64,000 bases of DNA, taken from the NCBI RefSeq assembly GCF_910592395.1, contig NC_088314.1, positions 15,843,998-15,907,997 on the forward strand, read 5' to 3'. The notes under the pieces were generated by a model. The model was given only the letters and a program-made list of their open reading frames with translations, ran no database searches and was not told where the DNA came from. Below are positions 18,620-33,300 of this stretch, one piece after another. The position numbers and the translations under genes are program-made. This DNA is from Lineus longissimus. Its lineage: Eukaryota > Nemertea > Pilidiophora > Heteronemertea > Lineidae. Within the stretch, counting starts at the first letter, position 1. The number at the start of each line of letters is the position of its first letter.

Positions 18620-21600
18620 TTAAGGTCTCACTAGCCAGTTGTGATCAGGTCAACATTGGTCCCCCTTAAAAAAAAAGTTCTTCAATCTCAGGCGATTACC
18701 ATGGATACAGATGAGCCTATCATATCGCTATTGCTGCATGTTCAAATGTCGGTGTCCTGGGTATTTTGTGAAGAGGTAGCTCTGACGATTATTTGAGGAA
18801 AATATCAGCTTCTTCTGTGCACGTCCGCAGTGACCAGGCCTCGCATGCTATGTATAGCTCAATCGGATGTTGACATGAACTGGTTCCTGTCAGAGTGCAC
18901 ATGTTCTCAAGGTGAGACTTCGCGGTCAAAATGCTCAAAGAAAAGCCGCAACAGCACCCTATTTTGGTATCAAAATTTAAAATTGTTATTATTTGGCTTT
19001 CTCAAGGTGATAAGTAGAAGTTTATAAAACTATTATTTCACCATCCATGTTAATTGTCAAGTTATAAGGCGGCAAGGTGAAATTTTCAAAATTTTCATCG
19101 ATGTACAGGGTGTCTCATGTATTGTGCTGCCCCCATGTTCTCATGACTGAATTACTTGATAACAATGAAAGCTGGCCAGATGTATTCTAGAAGCGACAAG
19201 CTATTTAGAAATGTATAGGTTTATGTGTGAGAGTGATATACTGCAAGGTCGACAGCCACTTGAACAGGGGTATGCATGAAATGACGTCGCGCCATTTGTG
19301 GAGCCAGGTAGGCCCGGCCATTGCACTGGCTAGTGAGACCTTAATCAAAATACCAAAAAAAGTGAAATCATAAAATATGATAATAAATGTCATTTTGAAC
19401 ATCATTTGACTTCATCGAATGCATTCGGGTGGATAAAGATGCTTTCATCTCAGTTCATGGACCAAAAAGGCCTCCACAGCTGAGGTGTGCTGTTACTCGA
19501 ATTCCCTCTGAATTCCGCTTTCTGAACGAATTTGAAAATGGGTGAAGTGCTGAGTTTGCCTATGATTTTGAATGGATCACCACTGGAAGCTATTCTTGTT
19601 GGACCTGTCATGTAGGACACCAAAATGTTTGTATCAATCCAGATTTTCATATTTTGTTGTAAAAAGGGGAAATATGAGACTGCATGTTACCATTAATCAA
19701 AATACCAAAAAAAGTGAAATCATAAAATATGATAATAAATGTCATTTTGAACATCATTTGACTTCATCGAATGCATTCGGGTGGATAAAGATGCTTTCAT
19801 CTCAGTTCATGGACCAAAAAGGCCTCCACAGCTGAGGTGTGCTGTTACTCGAATTCTCTCTGAATTCCGCTTTCTGAACGAATTTGAAAATGGGTGAAGT
19901 GCTGAGTTTGCCTATGATGTTGAATGGATCACCACTGGAAGCTATTCTTGTTGGACCTGTCATGTAGGACACCAAAATGTTTGTATCAATCCAGATTTTC
20001 ATATTTTGTTGTAAAAAGGGGAAATATGAGACTGCATGTTACCATTAAGGTCTCACTAGCCAGTTGTGATCAGGTCAACATTGGTACCCCTTAAAAAAAA
20101 AGTTCTTCAATCTCAGGCGATTACCATGGATACAGATGAGCCTATCATATCGCTATTGCTGCATGTTCAAATGTCGGTGTCCTGGGTATTTTGTGAAGAG
20201 GTAGCTCTGACGATTATTTGAGGAAAATATCAGCTTCTTCTGTGCACGTCCGCAGTGACCAGGCCTCGCATGCTATGTATAGCTCAATCGGATGTTGACA
20301 TGAACTGGTTCCTGTCAGAGTGCACATGTTCTCAAGGTGAGACTTCGCGGTCAAAATGCTCAAAGAAAAGCCGCAACAGCACCCTATTTTGGTATCAAAA
20401 TTTAAAATTGTTATTATTTGGCTTTCTCAAGGTGATAAGTAGAAGTTTATAAAACTATTATTTCACCATCCATGTTAATTGTCAAGTTATAAGGCGGCAA
20501 GGTGAAATTTTCAAAATTTTCATCGATGTACAGGGTGTCTCATGTATTGTGCTGCCCCCATGTTCTCATGACTGAATTACTTGATAACAATGAAAGCTGG
20601 CCAGATGTATTCTAGAAGCGACAAGCTATTTAGAAATGTATAGGTTTATGTGTGAGAGTGATATACTGCAAGGTCGACAGCCACTTGAACAGGGGTATGC
20701 ATGAAATGACGTCGCGCCATTTGTGGAGCCAGGTAGGCCCGGCCATTGCACTGACTAGTGAGACCTTAATCAAAATACCAAAAAAAGTGAAATCATAAAA
20801 TATGATAATAAATGTCATTTTGAACATCATTTGACTTCATCGAATGCATTCGGGTGGATAAAGATGCTTTCATCTCAGTTCATGGACCAAAAAGGCCTCC
20901 ACAGCTGAGGTGTGCTGTTACTCGAATTCCCTCTGAATTCCGCTTTCTGAACGAATTTGAAAATGGGTGAAGTGCTGAGTTTGCCTATGATTTTGAATGG
21001 ATCACCACTGGAAGCTATTCTTGTTGGACCTGTCATGTAGGACACCAAAATGTTTGTATCAATCGAGATTTTCATATTTTGTTGTAAAAAGGGGAAATAT
21101 GAGACTGCATGTTACCATTAATCAAAATACCAAAAAAAGTGAAATCATAAAATATGATAATAAATGTCATTTTGAACATCATTTGACTTCATCGAATGCA
21201 TTCGGGTGGATAAAGATGCTTTCATCTCAGTTCATGGACCAAAAAGGCCTCCACAGCTGAGGTGTGCTGTTACTCGAATTCTCTCTGAATTCCGCTTTCT
21301 GAACGAATTTGAAAATGGGTGAAGTGCTGAGTTTGCCTATGATGTTGAATGGATCACCACTGGAAGCTATTCTTGTTGGACCTGTCATGTAGGACACCAA
21401 AATGTTTGTATCAATCCAGATTTTCATATTTTGTTGTAAAAAGGGGAAATATGAGACTGCATGTTACCATTAAGGTCTCACTAGCCAGTTGTGATCAGGT
21501 CAACATTGGTCCCCCTTAAAAAAAAAGTTCTTCAATCTCAGGCGATTACCATGGATACAGATGAGCCTATCATATCGCTATTGCTGCATGTTCAAATGTC

Positions 21601-24600
21601 GGTGTCCTGGGTATTTTGTGAAGAGGTAGCTCTGACGATTATTTGAGGAAAATATCAGCTTCTTCTGTGCACGTCCGCAGTGACCAGGCCTCGCATGCTA
21701 TGTATAGCTCAATCGGATGTTGACATGAACTGGTTCCTGTCAGAGTGCACATGTTCTCAAGGTGAGACTTCGCGGTCAAAATGCTCAAAGAAAAGCCGCA
21801 ACAGCACCCTATTTTGGTATCAAAATTTAAAATTGTTATTATTTGGCTTTCTCAAGGTGATAAGTAGAAGTTTATAAAACTATTATTTCACCATCCATGT
21901 TAATTGTCAAGTTATAAGGCGGCAAGGTGAAATTTTCAAAATTTTCATCGATGTACAGGGTGTCTCATGTATTGTGCTGCCCCCATGTTCTCATGACTGA
22001 ATTACTTGATAACAATGAAAGCTGGCCAGATGTATTCTAGAAGCGACAAGCTATTTAGAAATGTATAGGTTTATGTGTGAGAGTGATATACTGCAAGGTC
22101 GACAGCCACTTGAACAGGGGTATGCATGAAATGACGTCGCGCCATTTGTGGAGCCAGGTAGGCCCGGCCATTGCACTGGCTAGTGAGACCTTAATCAAAA
22201 TACCAAAAAAAGTGAAATCATAAAATATGATAATAAATGTCATTTTGAACATCATTTGACTTCATCGAATGCATTCGGGTGGATAAAGATGCTTTCATCT
22301 CAGTTCATGGACCAAAAAGGCCTCCACAGCTGAGGTGTGCTGTTACTCGAATTCCCTCTGAATTCCGCTTTCTGAACGAATTTGAAAATGGGTGAAGTGC
22401 TGAGTTTGCCTATGATTTTGAATGGATCACCACTGGAAGCTATTCTTGTTGGACCTGTCATGTAGGACACCAAAATGTTTGTATCAATCCAGATTTTCAT
22501 ATTTTGTTGTAAAAAGGGGAAATATGAGACTGCATGTTACCATTAATCAAAATACCAAAAAAAGTGAAATCATAAAATATGATAATAAATGTCATTTTGA
22601 ACATCATTTGACTTCATCGAATGCATTCGGGTGGATAAAGATGCTTTCATCTCAGTTCATGGACCAAAAAGGCCTCCACAGCTGAGGTGTGCTGTTACTC
22701 GAATTCCCTCTGAATTCCGCTTTCTGAACGAATTTGAAAATGGGTGAAGTGCTGAGTTTGCCTATGATGTTGAATGGATCACCACTGGAAGCTATTCTTG
22801 TTGGACCTGTCATGTAGGACACCAAAATGTTTGTATCAATCCAGATTTTCATATTTTGTTGTAAAAAGGGGAAATATGAGACTGCATGTTACCATTAAGG
22901 TCTCACTAGCCAGTTGTGATCAGGTCAACATTGGTCCCCCTTAAAAAAAAAGTTCTTCAATCTCAGGCGATTACCATGGATACAGATGAGCCTATCATAT
23001 CGCTATTGCTGCATGTTCAAATGTCGGTGTCCTGGGTATTTTGTGAAGAGGTAGCTCTGACGATTATTTGAGGAAAATATCAGCTTCTTCTGTGCACGTC
23101 CGCAGTGACCAGGCCTCGCATGCTATGTATAGCTCAATCGGATGTTGACATGAACTGGTTCCTGTCAGAGTGCACATGTTCTCAAGGTGAGACTTCGCGG
23201 TCAAAATGCTCAAAGAAAAGCCGCAACAGCACCCTATTTTGGTATCAAAATTTAAAATTGTTATTATTTGGCTTTCTCAAGGTGATAAGTAGAAGTTTAT
23301 AAAACTATTATTTCACCATCCATGTTAATTGTCAAGTTATAAGGCGGCAAGGTGAAATTTTCAAAATTTTCATCGATGTACAGGGTGTCTCATGTATTGT
23401 GCTGCCCCCATGTTCTCATGACTGAATTACTTGATAACAATGAAAGCTGGCCAGATGTATTCTAGAAGCGACAAGCTATTTAGAAATGTATAGGTTTATG
23501 TGTGAGAGTGATATACTGCAAGGTCGACAGCCACTTGAACAGGGGTATGCATGAAATGACGTCGCGCCATTTGTGGAGCCAGGTAGGCCCGGCCATTGCA
23601 CTGGCTAGTGAGACCTTAATCAAAATACCAAAAAAAGTGAAATCATAAAATATGATAATAAATGTCATTTTGAACATCATTTGACTTCATCGAATGCATT
23701 CGGGTGGATAAAGATGCTTTCATCTCAGTTCATGGACCAAAAAGGCCTCCACAGCTGAGGTGTGCTGTTACTCGAATTCCCTCTGAATTCCGCTTTCTGA
23801 ACGAATTTGAAAATGGGTGAAGTGCTGAGTTTGCCTATGATTTTGAATGGATCACCACTGGAAGCTATTCTTGTTGGACCTGTCATGTAGGACACCAAAA
23901 TGTTTGTATCAATCCAGATTTTCATATTTTGTTGTAAAAAGGGGAAATATGAGACTGCATGTTACCATTAATCAAAATACCAAAAAAAGTGAAATCATAA
24001 AATATGATAATAAATGTCATTTTGAACATCATTTGACTTCATCGAATGCATTCGGGTGGATAAAGATGCTTTCATCTCAGTTCATGGACCAAAAAGGCCT
24101 CCACAGCTGAGGTGTGCTGTTACTCGAATTCCCTCTGAATTCCGCTTTCTGAACGAATTTGAAAATGGGTGAAGTGCTGAGTTTGCCTATGATGTTGAAT
24201 GGATCACCACTGGAAGCTATTCTTGTTGGACCTGTCATGTAGGACACCAAAATGTTTGTATCAATCCAGATTTTCATATTTTGTTGTAAAAAGGGGAAAT
24301 ATGAGACTGCATGTTACCATTAAGGTCTCACTAGCCAGTTGTGATCAGGTCAACATTGGTCCCCCTTAAAAAAAAAGTTCTTCAATCTCAGGCGATTACC
24401 ATGGATACAGATGAGCCTATCATATCGCTATTGCTGCATGTTCAAATGTCGGTGTCCTGGGTATTTTGTGAAGAGGTAGCTCTGACGATTATTTGAGGAA
24501 AATATCAGCTTCTTCTGTGCACGTCCGCAGTGACCAGGCCTCGCATGCTATGTATAGCTCAATCGGATGTTGACATGAACTGGTTCCTGTCAGAGTGCAC

Positions 24601-27600
24601 ATGTTCTCAAGGTGAGACTTCGCGGTCAAAATGCTCAAAGAAAAGCCGCAACAGCACCCTATTTTGGTATCAAAATTTAAAATTGTTATTATTTGGCTTT
24701 CTCAAGGTGATAAGTAGAAGTTTATAAAACTATTATTTCACCATCCATGTTAATTGTCAAGTTATAAGGCGGCAAGGTGAAATTTTCAAAATTTTCATCG
24801 ATGTACAGGGTGTCTCATGTATTGTGCTGCCCCCATGTTCTCATGACTGAATTACTTGATAACAATGAAAGCTGGCCAGATGTATTCTAGAAGCGACAAG
24901 CTATTTAGAAATGTATAGGTTTATGTGTGAGAGTGATATACTGCAAGGTCGACAGCCACTTGAACAGGGGTATGCATGAAATGACGTCGCGCCATTTGTG
25001 GAGCCAGGTAGGCCCGGCCATTGCACTGGCTAGTGAGACCTTAATCAAAATACCAAAAAAAGTGAAATCATAAAATATGATAATAAATGTCATTTTGAAC
25101 ATCATTTGACTTCATCGAATGCATTCGGGTGGATAAAGATGCTTTCATCTCAGTTCATGGACCAAAAAGGCCTCCACAGCTGAGGTGTGCTGTTACTCGA
25201 ATTCCCTCTGAATTCCGCTTTCTGAACGAATTTGAAAATGGGTGAAGTGCTGAGTTTGCCTATGATTTTGAATGGATCACCACTGGAAGCTATTCTTGTT
25301 GGACCTGTCATGTAGGACACCAAAATGTTTGTATCAATCCAGATTTTCATATTTTGTTGTAAAAAGGGGAAATATGAGACTGCATGTTACCATTAATCAA
25401 AATACCAAAAAAAGTGAAATCATAAAATATGATAATAAATGTCATTTTGAACATCATTTGACTTCATCGAATGCATTCGGGTGGATAAAGATGCTTTCAT
25501 CTCAGTTCATGGACCAAAAAGGCCTCCACAGCTGAGGTGTGCTGTTACTCGAATTCCCTCTGAATTCCGCTTTCTGAACGAATTTGAAAATGGGTGAAGT
25601 GCTGAGTTTGCCTATGATGTTGAATGGATCACCACTGGAAGCTATTCTTGTTGGACCTGTCATGTAGGACACCAAAATGTTTGTATCAATCCAGATTTTC
25701 ATATTTTGTTGTAAAAAGGGGAAATATGAGACTGCATGTTACCATTAAGGTCTCACTAGCCAGTTGTGATCAGGTCAACATTGGTCCCCCTTAAAAAAAA
25801 GTTCTTCAATCTCAGGCGATTACCATGGATACAGATGAGCCTATCATATCGCTATTGCTGCATGTTCAAATGTCGGTGTCCTGGGTATTTTGTGAAGAGG
25901 TAGCTCTGACGATTATTTGAGGAAAATATCAGCTTCTTCTGTGCACGTCCGCAGTGACCAGGCCTCGCATGCTATGTATAGCTCAATCGGATGTTGACAT
26001 GAACTGGTTCCTGTCAGAGTGCACATGTTCTCAAGGTGAGACTTCGCGGTCAAAATGCTCAAAGAAAAGCCGCAACAGCACCCTATTTTGGTATCAAAAT
26101 TTAAAATTGTTATTATTTGGCTTTCTCAAGGTGATAAGTAGAAGTTTATAAAACTATTATTTCACCATCCATGTTAATTGTCAAGTTATAAGGCGGCAAG
26201 GTGAAATTTTCAAAATTTTCATCGATGTACAGGGTGTCTCATGTATTGTGCTGCCCCCATGTTCTCATGACTGAATTACTTGATAACAATGAAAGCTGGC
26301 CAGATGTATTCTAGAAGCGACAAGCTATTTAGAAATGTATAGGTTTATGTGTGAGAGTGATATACTGCAAGGTCGACAGCCACTTGAACAGGGGTATGCA
26401 TGAAATGACGTCGCGCCATTTGTGGAGCCAGGTAGGCCCGGCCATTGCACTGGCTAGTGAGACCTTAATCAAAATACCAAAAAAAGTGAAATCATAAAAT
26501 ATGATAATAAATGTCATTTTGAACATCATTTGACTTCATCGAATGCATTCGGGTGGATAAAGATGCTTTCATCTCAGTTCATGGACCAAAAAGGCCTCCA
26601 CAGCTGAGGTGTGCTGTTACTCGAATTCCCTCTGAATTCCGCTTTCTGAACGAATTTGAAAATGGGTGAAGTGCTGAGTTTGCCTATGATTTTGAATGGA
26701 TCACCACTGGAAGCTATTCTTGTTGGACCTGTCATGTAGGACACCAAAATGTTTGTATCAATCCAGATTTTCATATTTTGTTGTAAAAAGGGGAAATATG
26801 AGACTGCATGTTACCATTAATCAAAATACCAAAAAAAGTGAAATCATAAAATATGATAATAAATGTCATTTTGAACATCATTTGACTTCATCGAATGCAT
26901 TCGGGTGGATAAAGATGCTTTCATCTCAGTTCATGGACCAAAAAGGCCTCCACAGCTGAGGTGTGCTGTTACTCGAATTCCCTCTGAATTCCGCTTTCTG
27001 AACGAATTTGAAAATGGGTGAAGTGCTGAGTTTGCCTATGATGTTGAATGGATCACCACTGGAAGCTATTCTTGTTGGACCTGTCATGTAGGACACCAAA
27101 ATGTTTGTATCAATCCAGATTTTCATATTTTGTTGTAAAAAGGGGAAATATGAGACTGCATGTTACCATTAAGGTCTCACTAGCCAGTTGTGATCAGGTC
27201 AACATTGGTCCCCCTTAAAAAAAAAGTTCTTCAATCTCAGGCGATTACCATGGATACAGATGAGCCTATCATATCGCTATTGCTGCATGTTCAAATGTCG
27301 GTGTCCTGGGTATTTTGTGAAGAGGTAGCTCTGACGATTATTTGAGGAAAATATCAGCTTCTTCTGTGCACGTCCGCAGTGACCAGGCCTCGCATGCTAT
27401 GTATAGCTCAATCGGATGTTGACATGAACTGGTTCCTGTCAGAGTGCACATGTTCTCAAGGTGAGACTTCGCGGTCAAAATGCTCAAAGAAAAGCCGCAA
27501 CAGCACCCTATTTTGGTATCAAAATTTAAAATTGTTATTATTTGGCTTTCTCAAGGTGATAAGTAGAAGTTTATAAAACTATTATTTCACCATCCATGTT

Positions 27601-29314
27601 AATTGTCAAGTTATAAGGCGGCAAGGTGAAATTTTCAAAATTTTCATCGATGTACAGGGTGTCTCATGTATTGTGCTGCCCCCATGTTCTCATGACTGAA
27701 TTACTTGATAACAATGAAAGCTGGCCAGATGTATTCTAGAAGCGACAAGCTATTTAGAAATGTATAGGTTTATGTGTGAGAGTGATATACTGCAAGGTCG
27801 ACAGCCACTTGAACAGGGGTATGCATGAAATGACGTCGCGCCATTTGTGGAGCCAGGTAGGCCCGGCCATTGCACTGGCTAGTGAGACCTTAATCAAAAT
27901 ACCAAAAAAAGTGAAATCATAAAATATGATAATAAATGTCATTTTGAACATCATTTGACTTCATCGAATGCATTCGGGTGGATAAAGATGCTTTCATCTC
28001 AGTTCATGGACCAAAAAGGCCTCCACAGCTGAGGTGTGCTGTTACTCGAATTCCCTCTGAATTCCGCTTTCTGAACGAATTTGAAAATGGGTGAAGTGCT
28101 GAGTTTGCCTATGATTTTGAATGGATCACCACTGGAAGCTATTCTTGTTGGACCTGTCATGTAGGACACCAAAATGTTTGTATCAATCCAGATTTTCATA
28201 TTTTGTTGTAAAAAGGGGAAATATGAGACTGCATGTTACCATTAATCAAAATACCAAAAAAAGTGAAATCATAAAATATGATAATAAATGTCATTTTGAA
28301 CATCATTTGACTTCATCGAATGCATTCGGGTGGATAAAGATGCTTTCATCTCAGTTCATGGACCAAAAAGGCCTCCACAGCTGAGGTGTGCTGTTACTCG
28401 AATTCCCTCTGAATTCCGCTTTCTGAACGAATTTGAAAATGGGTGAAGTGCTGAGTTTGCCTATGATGTTGAATGGATCACCACTGGAAGCTATTCTTGT
28501 TGGACCTGTCATGTAGGACACCAAAATGTTTGTATCAATCCAGATTTTCATATTTTGTTGTAAAAAGGGGAAATATGAGACTGCATGTTACCATTAAGGT
28601 CTCACTAGCCAGTTGTGATCAGGTCAACATTGGTCCCCCTTAAAAAAAAAGTTCTTCAATCTCAGGCGATTACCATGGATACAGATGAGCCTATCATATC
28701 GCTATTGCTGCATGTTCAAATGTCGGTGTCCTGGGTATTTTGTGAAGAGGTAGCTCTGACGATTATTTGAGGAAAATATCAGCTTCTTCTGTGCACGTCC
28801 GCAGTGACCAGGCCTCGCATGCTATGTATAGCTCAATCGGATGTTGACATGAACTGGTTCCTGTCAGAGTGCACATGTTCTCAAGGTGAGACTTCGCGGT
28901 CAAAATGCTCAAAGAAAAGCCGCAACAGCACCCTATTTTGGTATCAAAATTTAAAATTGTTATTATTTGGCTTTCTCAAGGTGATAAGTAGAAGTTTATA
29001 AAACTATTATTTCACCATCCATGTTAATTGTCAAGTTATAAGGCGGCAAGGTGAAATTTTCAAAATTTTCATCGATGTACAGGGTGTCTCATGTATTGTG
29101 CTGCCCCCATGTTCTCATGACTGAATTACTTGATAACAATGAAAGCTGGCCAGATGTATTCTAGAAGCGACAAGCTATTTAGAAATGTATAGGTTTATGT
29201 GTGAGAGTGATATACTGCAAGGTCGACAGCCACTTGAACAGGGGTATGCATGAAATGACGTCGCGCCATTTGTGGAGCCAGGTAGGCCCGGCCATTGCAC
29301 TGGCTAGTGAGACC

Positions 29315-30370
29315 TTAATCAAAATACCAAAAAAAGTGAAATCATAAAATATGATAATAAATGTCATTTTGAACATCATTTGACTTCATCGAATGCATTC
29401 GGGTGGATAAAGATGCTTTCATCTCAGTTCATGGACCAAAAAGGCCTCCACAGCTGAGGTGTGCTGTTACTCGAATTCCCTCTGAATTCCGCTTTCTGAA
29501 CGAATTTGAAAATGGGTGAAGTGCTGAGTTTGCCTATGATTTTGAATGGATCACCACTGGAAGCTATTCTTGTTGGACCTGTCATGTAGGACACCAAAAT
29601 GTTTGTATCAATCCAGATTTTCATATTTTGTTGTAAAAAGGGGAAATATGAGACTGCATGTTACCATTAATCAAAATACCAAAAAAAGTGAAATCATAAA
29701 ATATGATAATAAATGTCATTTTGAACATCATTTGACTTCATCGAATGCATTCGGGTGGATAAAGATGCTTTCATCTCAGTTCATGGACCAAAAAGGCCTC
29801 CACAGCTGAGGTGTGCTGTTACTCGAATTCTCTCTGAATTCCGCTTTCTGAACGAATTTGAAAATGGGTGAAGTGCTGAGTTTGCCTATGATGTTGAATG
29901 GATCACCACTGGAAGCTATTCTTGTTGGACCTGTCATGTAGGACACCAAAATGTTTGTATCAATCCAGATTTTCATATTTTGTTGTAAAAAGGGGAAATA
30001 TGAGACTGCATGTTACCATTAATCAAAATACCAAAAAAAGTGAAATCATAAAATATGATAATAAATGTCATTTTGAACATCATTTGACTTCATCGAATGC
30101 ATTCGGGTGGATAAAGATGCTTTCATCTCAGTTCATGGACCAAAAAGGCCTCCACAGCTGAGGTGTGCTGTTACTCGAATTCCCTCTGAATTCCGCTTTC
30201 TGAACGAATTTGAAAATGGGTGAAGTGCTGAGTTTGCCTATGATGTTGAATGGATCACCACTGGAAGCTATTCTTGTTGGACCTGTCATGTAGGACACCA
30301 AAATGTTTGTATCAATCCAGATTTTCATATTTTGTTGTAAAAAGGGGAAATATGAGACTGCATGTTACCA
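29315..30370. repeat. expanded unit with three monomers (after X9)
   Basis: Between X9 (ending 29314) and X10 (starting 30375) lie three 352-bp monomers instead of two: type A, type B and the hybrid type. This is the expected product of unequal exchange in register between monomers. Confidence 0.95.
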
Positions 30371-33300
30371 TTAAGGTCTCACTAGCCAGTTGTGATCAGG
30401 TCAACATTGGTCCCCCTTAAAAAAAAGTTCTTCAATCTCAGGCGATTACCATGGATACAGATGAGCCTATCATATCGCTATTGCTGCATGTTCAAATGTC
30501 GGTGTCCTGGGTATTTTGTGAAGAGGTAGCTCTGACGATTATTTGAGGAAAATATCAGCTTCTTCTGTGCACGTCCGCAGTGACCAGGCCTCGCATGCTA
30601 TGTATAGCTCAATCGGATGTTGACATGAACTGGTTCCTGTCAGAGTGCACATGTTCTCAAGGTGAGACTTCGCGGTCAAAATGCTCAAAGAAAAGCCGCA
30701 ACAGCACCCTATTTTGGTATCAAAATTTAAAATTGTTATCATTTGGCTTTCTCAAGGTGATAAGTAGAAGTTTATAAAACTATTATTTCACCATCCATGT
30801 TAATTGTCAAGTTATAAGGCGGCAAGGTGAAATTTTCAAAATTTTCATCGATGTACAGGGTGTCTCATGTATTGTGCTGCCCCCATGTTCTCATGACTGA
30901 ATTACTTGATAACAATGAAAGCTGGCCAGATGTATTCTAGAAGCGACAAGCTATTTAGAAATGTATAGGTTTATGTGTGAGAGTGATATACTGCAAGGTC
31001 GACAGCCACTTGAACAGGGGTATGCATGAAATGACGTCGCGCCATTTGTGGAGCCAGGTAGGCCCGGCCATTGCACTGGCTAGTGAGACCTTAATCAAAA
31101 TACCAAAAAAGTGAAATCATAAAATATGATAATAAATGTCATTTTGAACATCATTTGACTTCATCGAATGCATTCGGGTGGATAAAGATGCTTTCATCTC
31201 AGTTCATGGACCAAAAAGGCCTCCACAGCTGAGGTGTGCTGTTACTCGAATTCCCTCTGAATTCCGCTTTCTGAACGAATTTGAAAATGGGTGAAGTGCT
31301 GAGTTTGCCTATGATTTTGAATGGATCACCACTGGAAGCTATTCTTGTTGGACCTGTCATGTAGGACACCAAAATGTTTGTATCAATCCAGATTTTCATA
31401 TTTTGTTGTAAAAAGGGGAAATATGAGACTGCATGTTACCATTAATCAAAATACCAAAAAAAGTGAAATCATAAAATATGATAATAAATGTCATTTTGAA
31501 CATCATTTGACTTCATCGAATGCATTCGGGTGGATAAAGATGCTTTCATCTCAGTTCATGGACCAAAAAGGCCTCCACAGCTGAGGTGTGCTGTTACTCG
31601 AATTCCCTCTGAATTCCGCTTTCTGAACGAATTTGAAAATGGGTGAAGTGCTGAGTTTGCCTATGATGTTGAATGGATCACCACTGGAAGCTATTCTTGT
31701 TGGACCTGTCATGTAGGACACCAAAATGTTTGTATCAATCCAGATTTTCATATTTTGTTGTAAAAAGGGGAAATATGAGACTGCATGTTACCATTAAGGT
31801 CTCACTAGCCAGTTGTGATCAGGTCAACATTGGTCCCCCTTAAAAAAAAGTTCTTCAATCTCAGGCGATTACCATGGATACAGATGAGCCTATCATATCG
31901 CTATTGCTGCATGTTCAAATGTCGGTGTCCTGGGTATTTTGTGAAGAGGTAGCTCTGACGATTATTTGAGGAAAATATCAGCTTCTTCTGTGCACGTCCG
32001 CAGTGACCAGGCCTCGCATGCTATGTATAGCTCAATCGGATGTTGACATGAACTGGTTCCTGTCAGAGTGCACATGTTCTCAAGGTGAGACTTCGCGGTC
32101 AAAATGCTCAAAGAAAAGCCGCAACAGCACCCTATTTTGGTATCAAAATTTAAAATTGTTATCATTTGGCTTTCTCAAGGTGATAAGTAGAAGTTTATAA
32201 AACTATTATTTCACCATCCATGTTAATTGTCAAGTTATAAGGCGGCAAGGTGAAATTTTCAAAATTTTCATCGATGTACAGGGTGTCTCATGTATTGTGC
32301 TGCCCCCATGTTCTCATGACTGAATTACTTGATAACAATGAAAGCTGGCCAGATGTATTCTAGAAGCGACAAGCTATTTAGAAATGTATAGGTTTATGTG
32401 TGAGAGTGATATACTGCAAGGTCGACAGCCACTTGAACAGGGGTATGCATGAAATGACGTCGCGCCATTTGTGGAGCCAGGTAGGCCCGGCCATTGCACT
32501 GGCTAGTGAGACCTTAATCAAAATACCAAAAAAAGTGAAATCATAAAATATGATAATAAATGTCATTTTGAACATCATTTGACTTCATCGAATGCATTCG
32601 GGTGGATAAAGATGCTTTCATCTCAGTTCATGGACCAAAAAGGCCTCCACAGCTGAGGTGTGCTGTTACTCGAATTCCCTCTGAATTCCGCTTTCTGAAC
32701 GAATTTGAAAATGGGTGAAGTGCTGAGTTTGCCTATGATTTTGAATGGATCACCACTGGAAGCTATTCTTGTTGGACCTGTCATGTAGGACACCAAAATG
32801 TTTGTATCAATCCAGATTTTCATATTTTGTTGTAAAAAGGGGAAATATGAGACTGCATGTTACCATTAATCAAAATACCAAAAAAAGTGAAATCATAAAA
32901 TATGATAATAAATGTCATTTTGAACATCATTTGACTTCATCGAATGCATTCGGGTGGATAAAGATGCTTTCATCTCAGTTCATGGACCAAAAAGGCCTCC
33001 ACAGCTGAGGTGTGCTGTTACTCGAATTCCCTCTGAATTCCGCTTTCTGAACGAATTTGAAAATGGGTGAAGTGCTGAGTTTGCCTATGATGTTGAATGG
33101 ATCACCACTGGAAGCTATTCTTGTTGGACCTGTCATGTAGGACACCAAAATGTTTGTATCAATCCAGATTTTCATATTTTGTTGTAAAAAGGGGAAATAT
33201 GAGACTGCATGTTACCATTAAGGTCTCACTAGCCAGTTGTGATCAGGTCAACATTGGTCCCCCTTAAAAAAAAGTTCTTCAATCTCAGGCGATTACCATG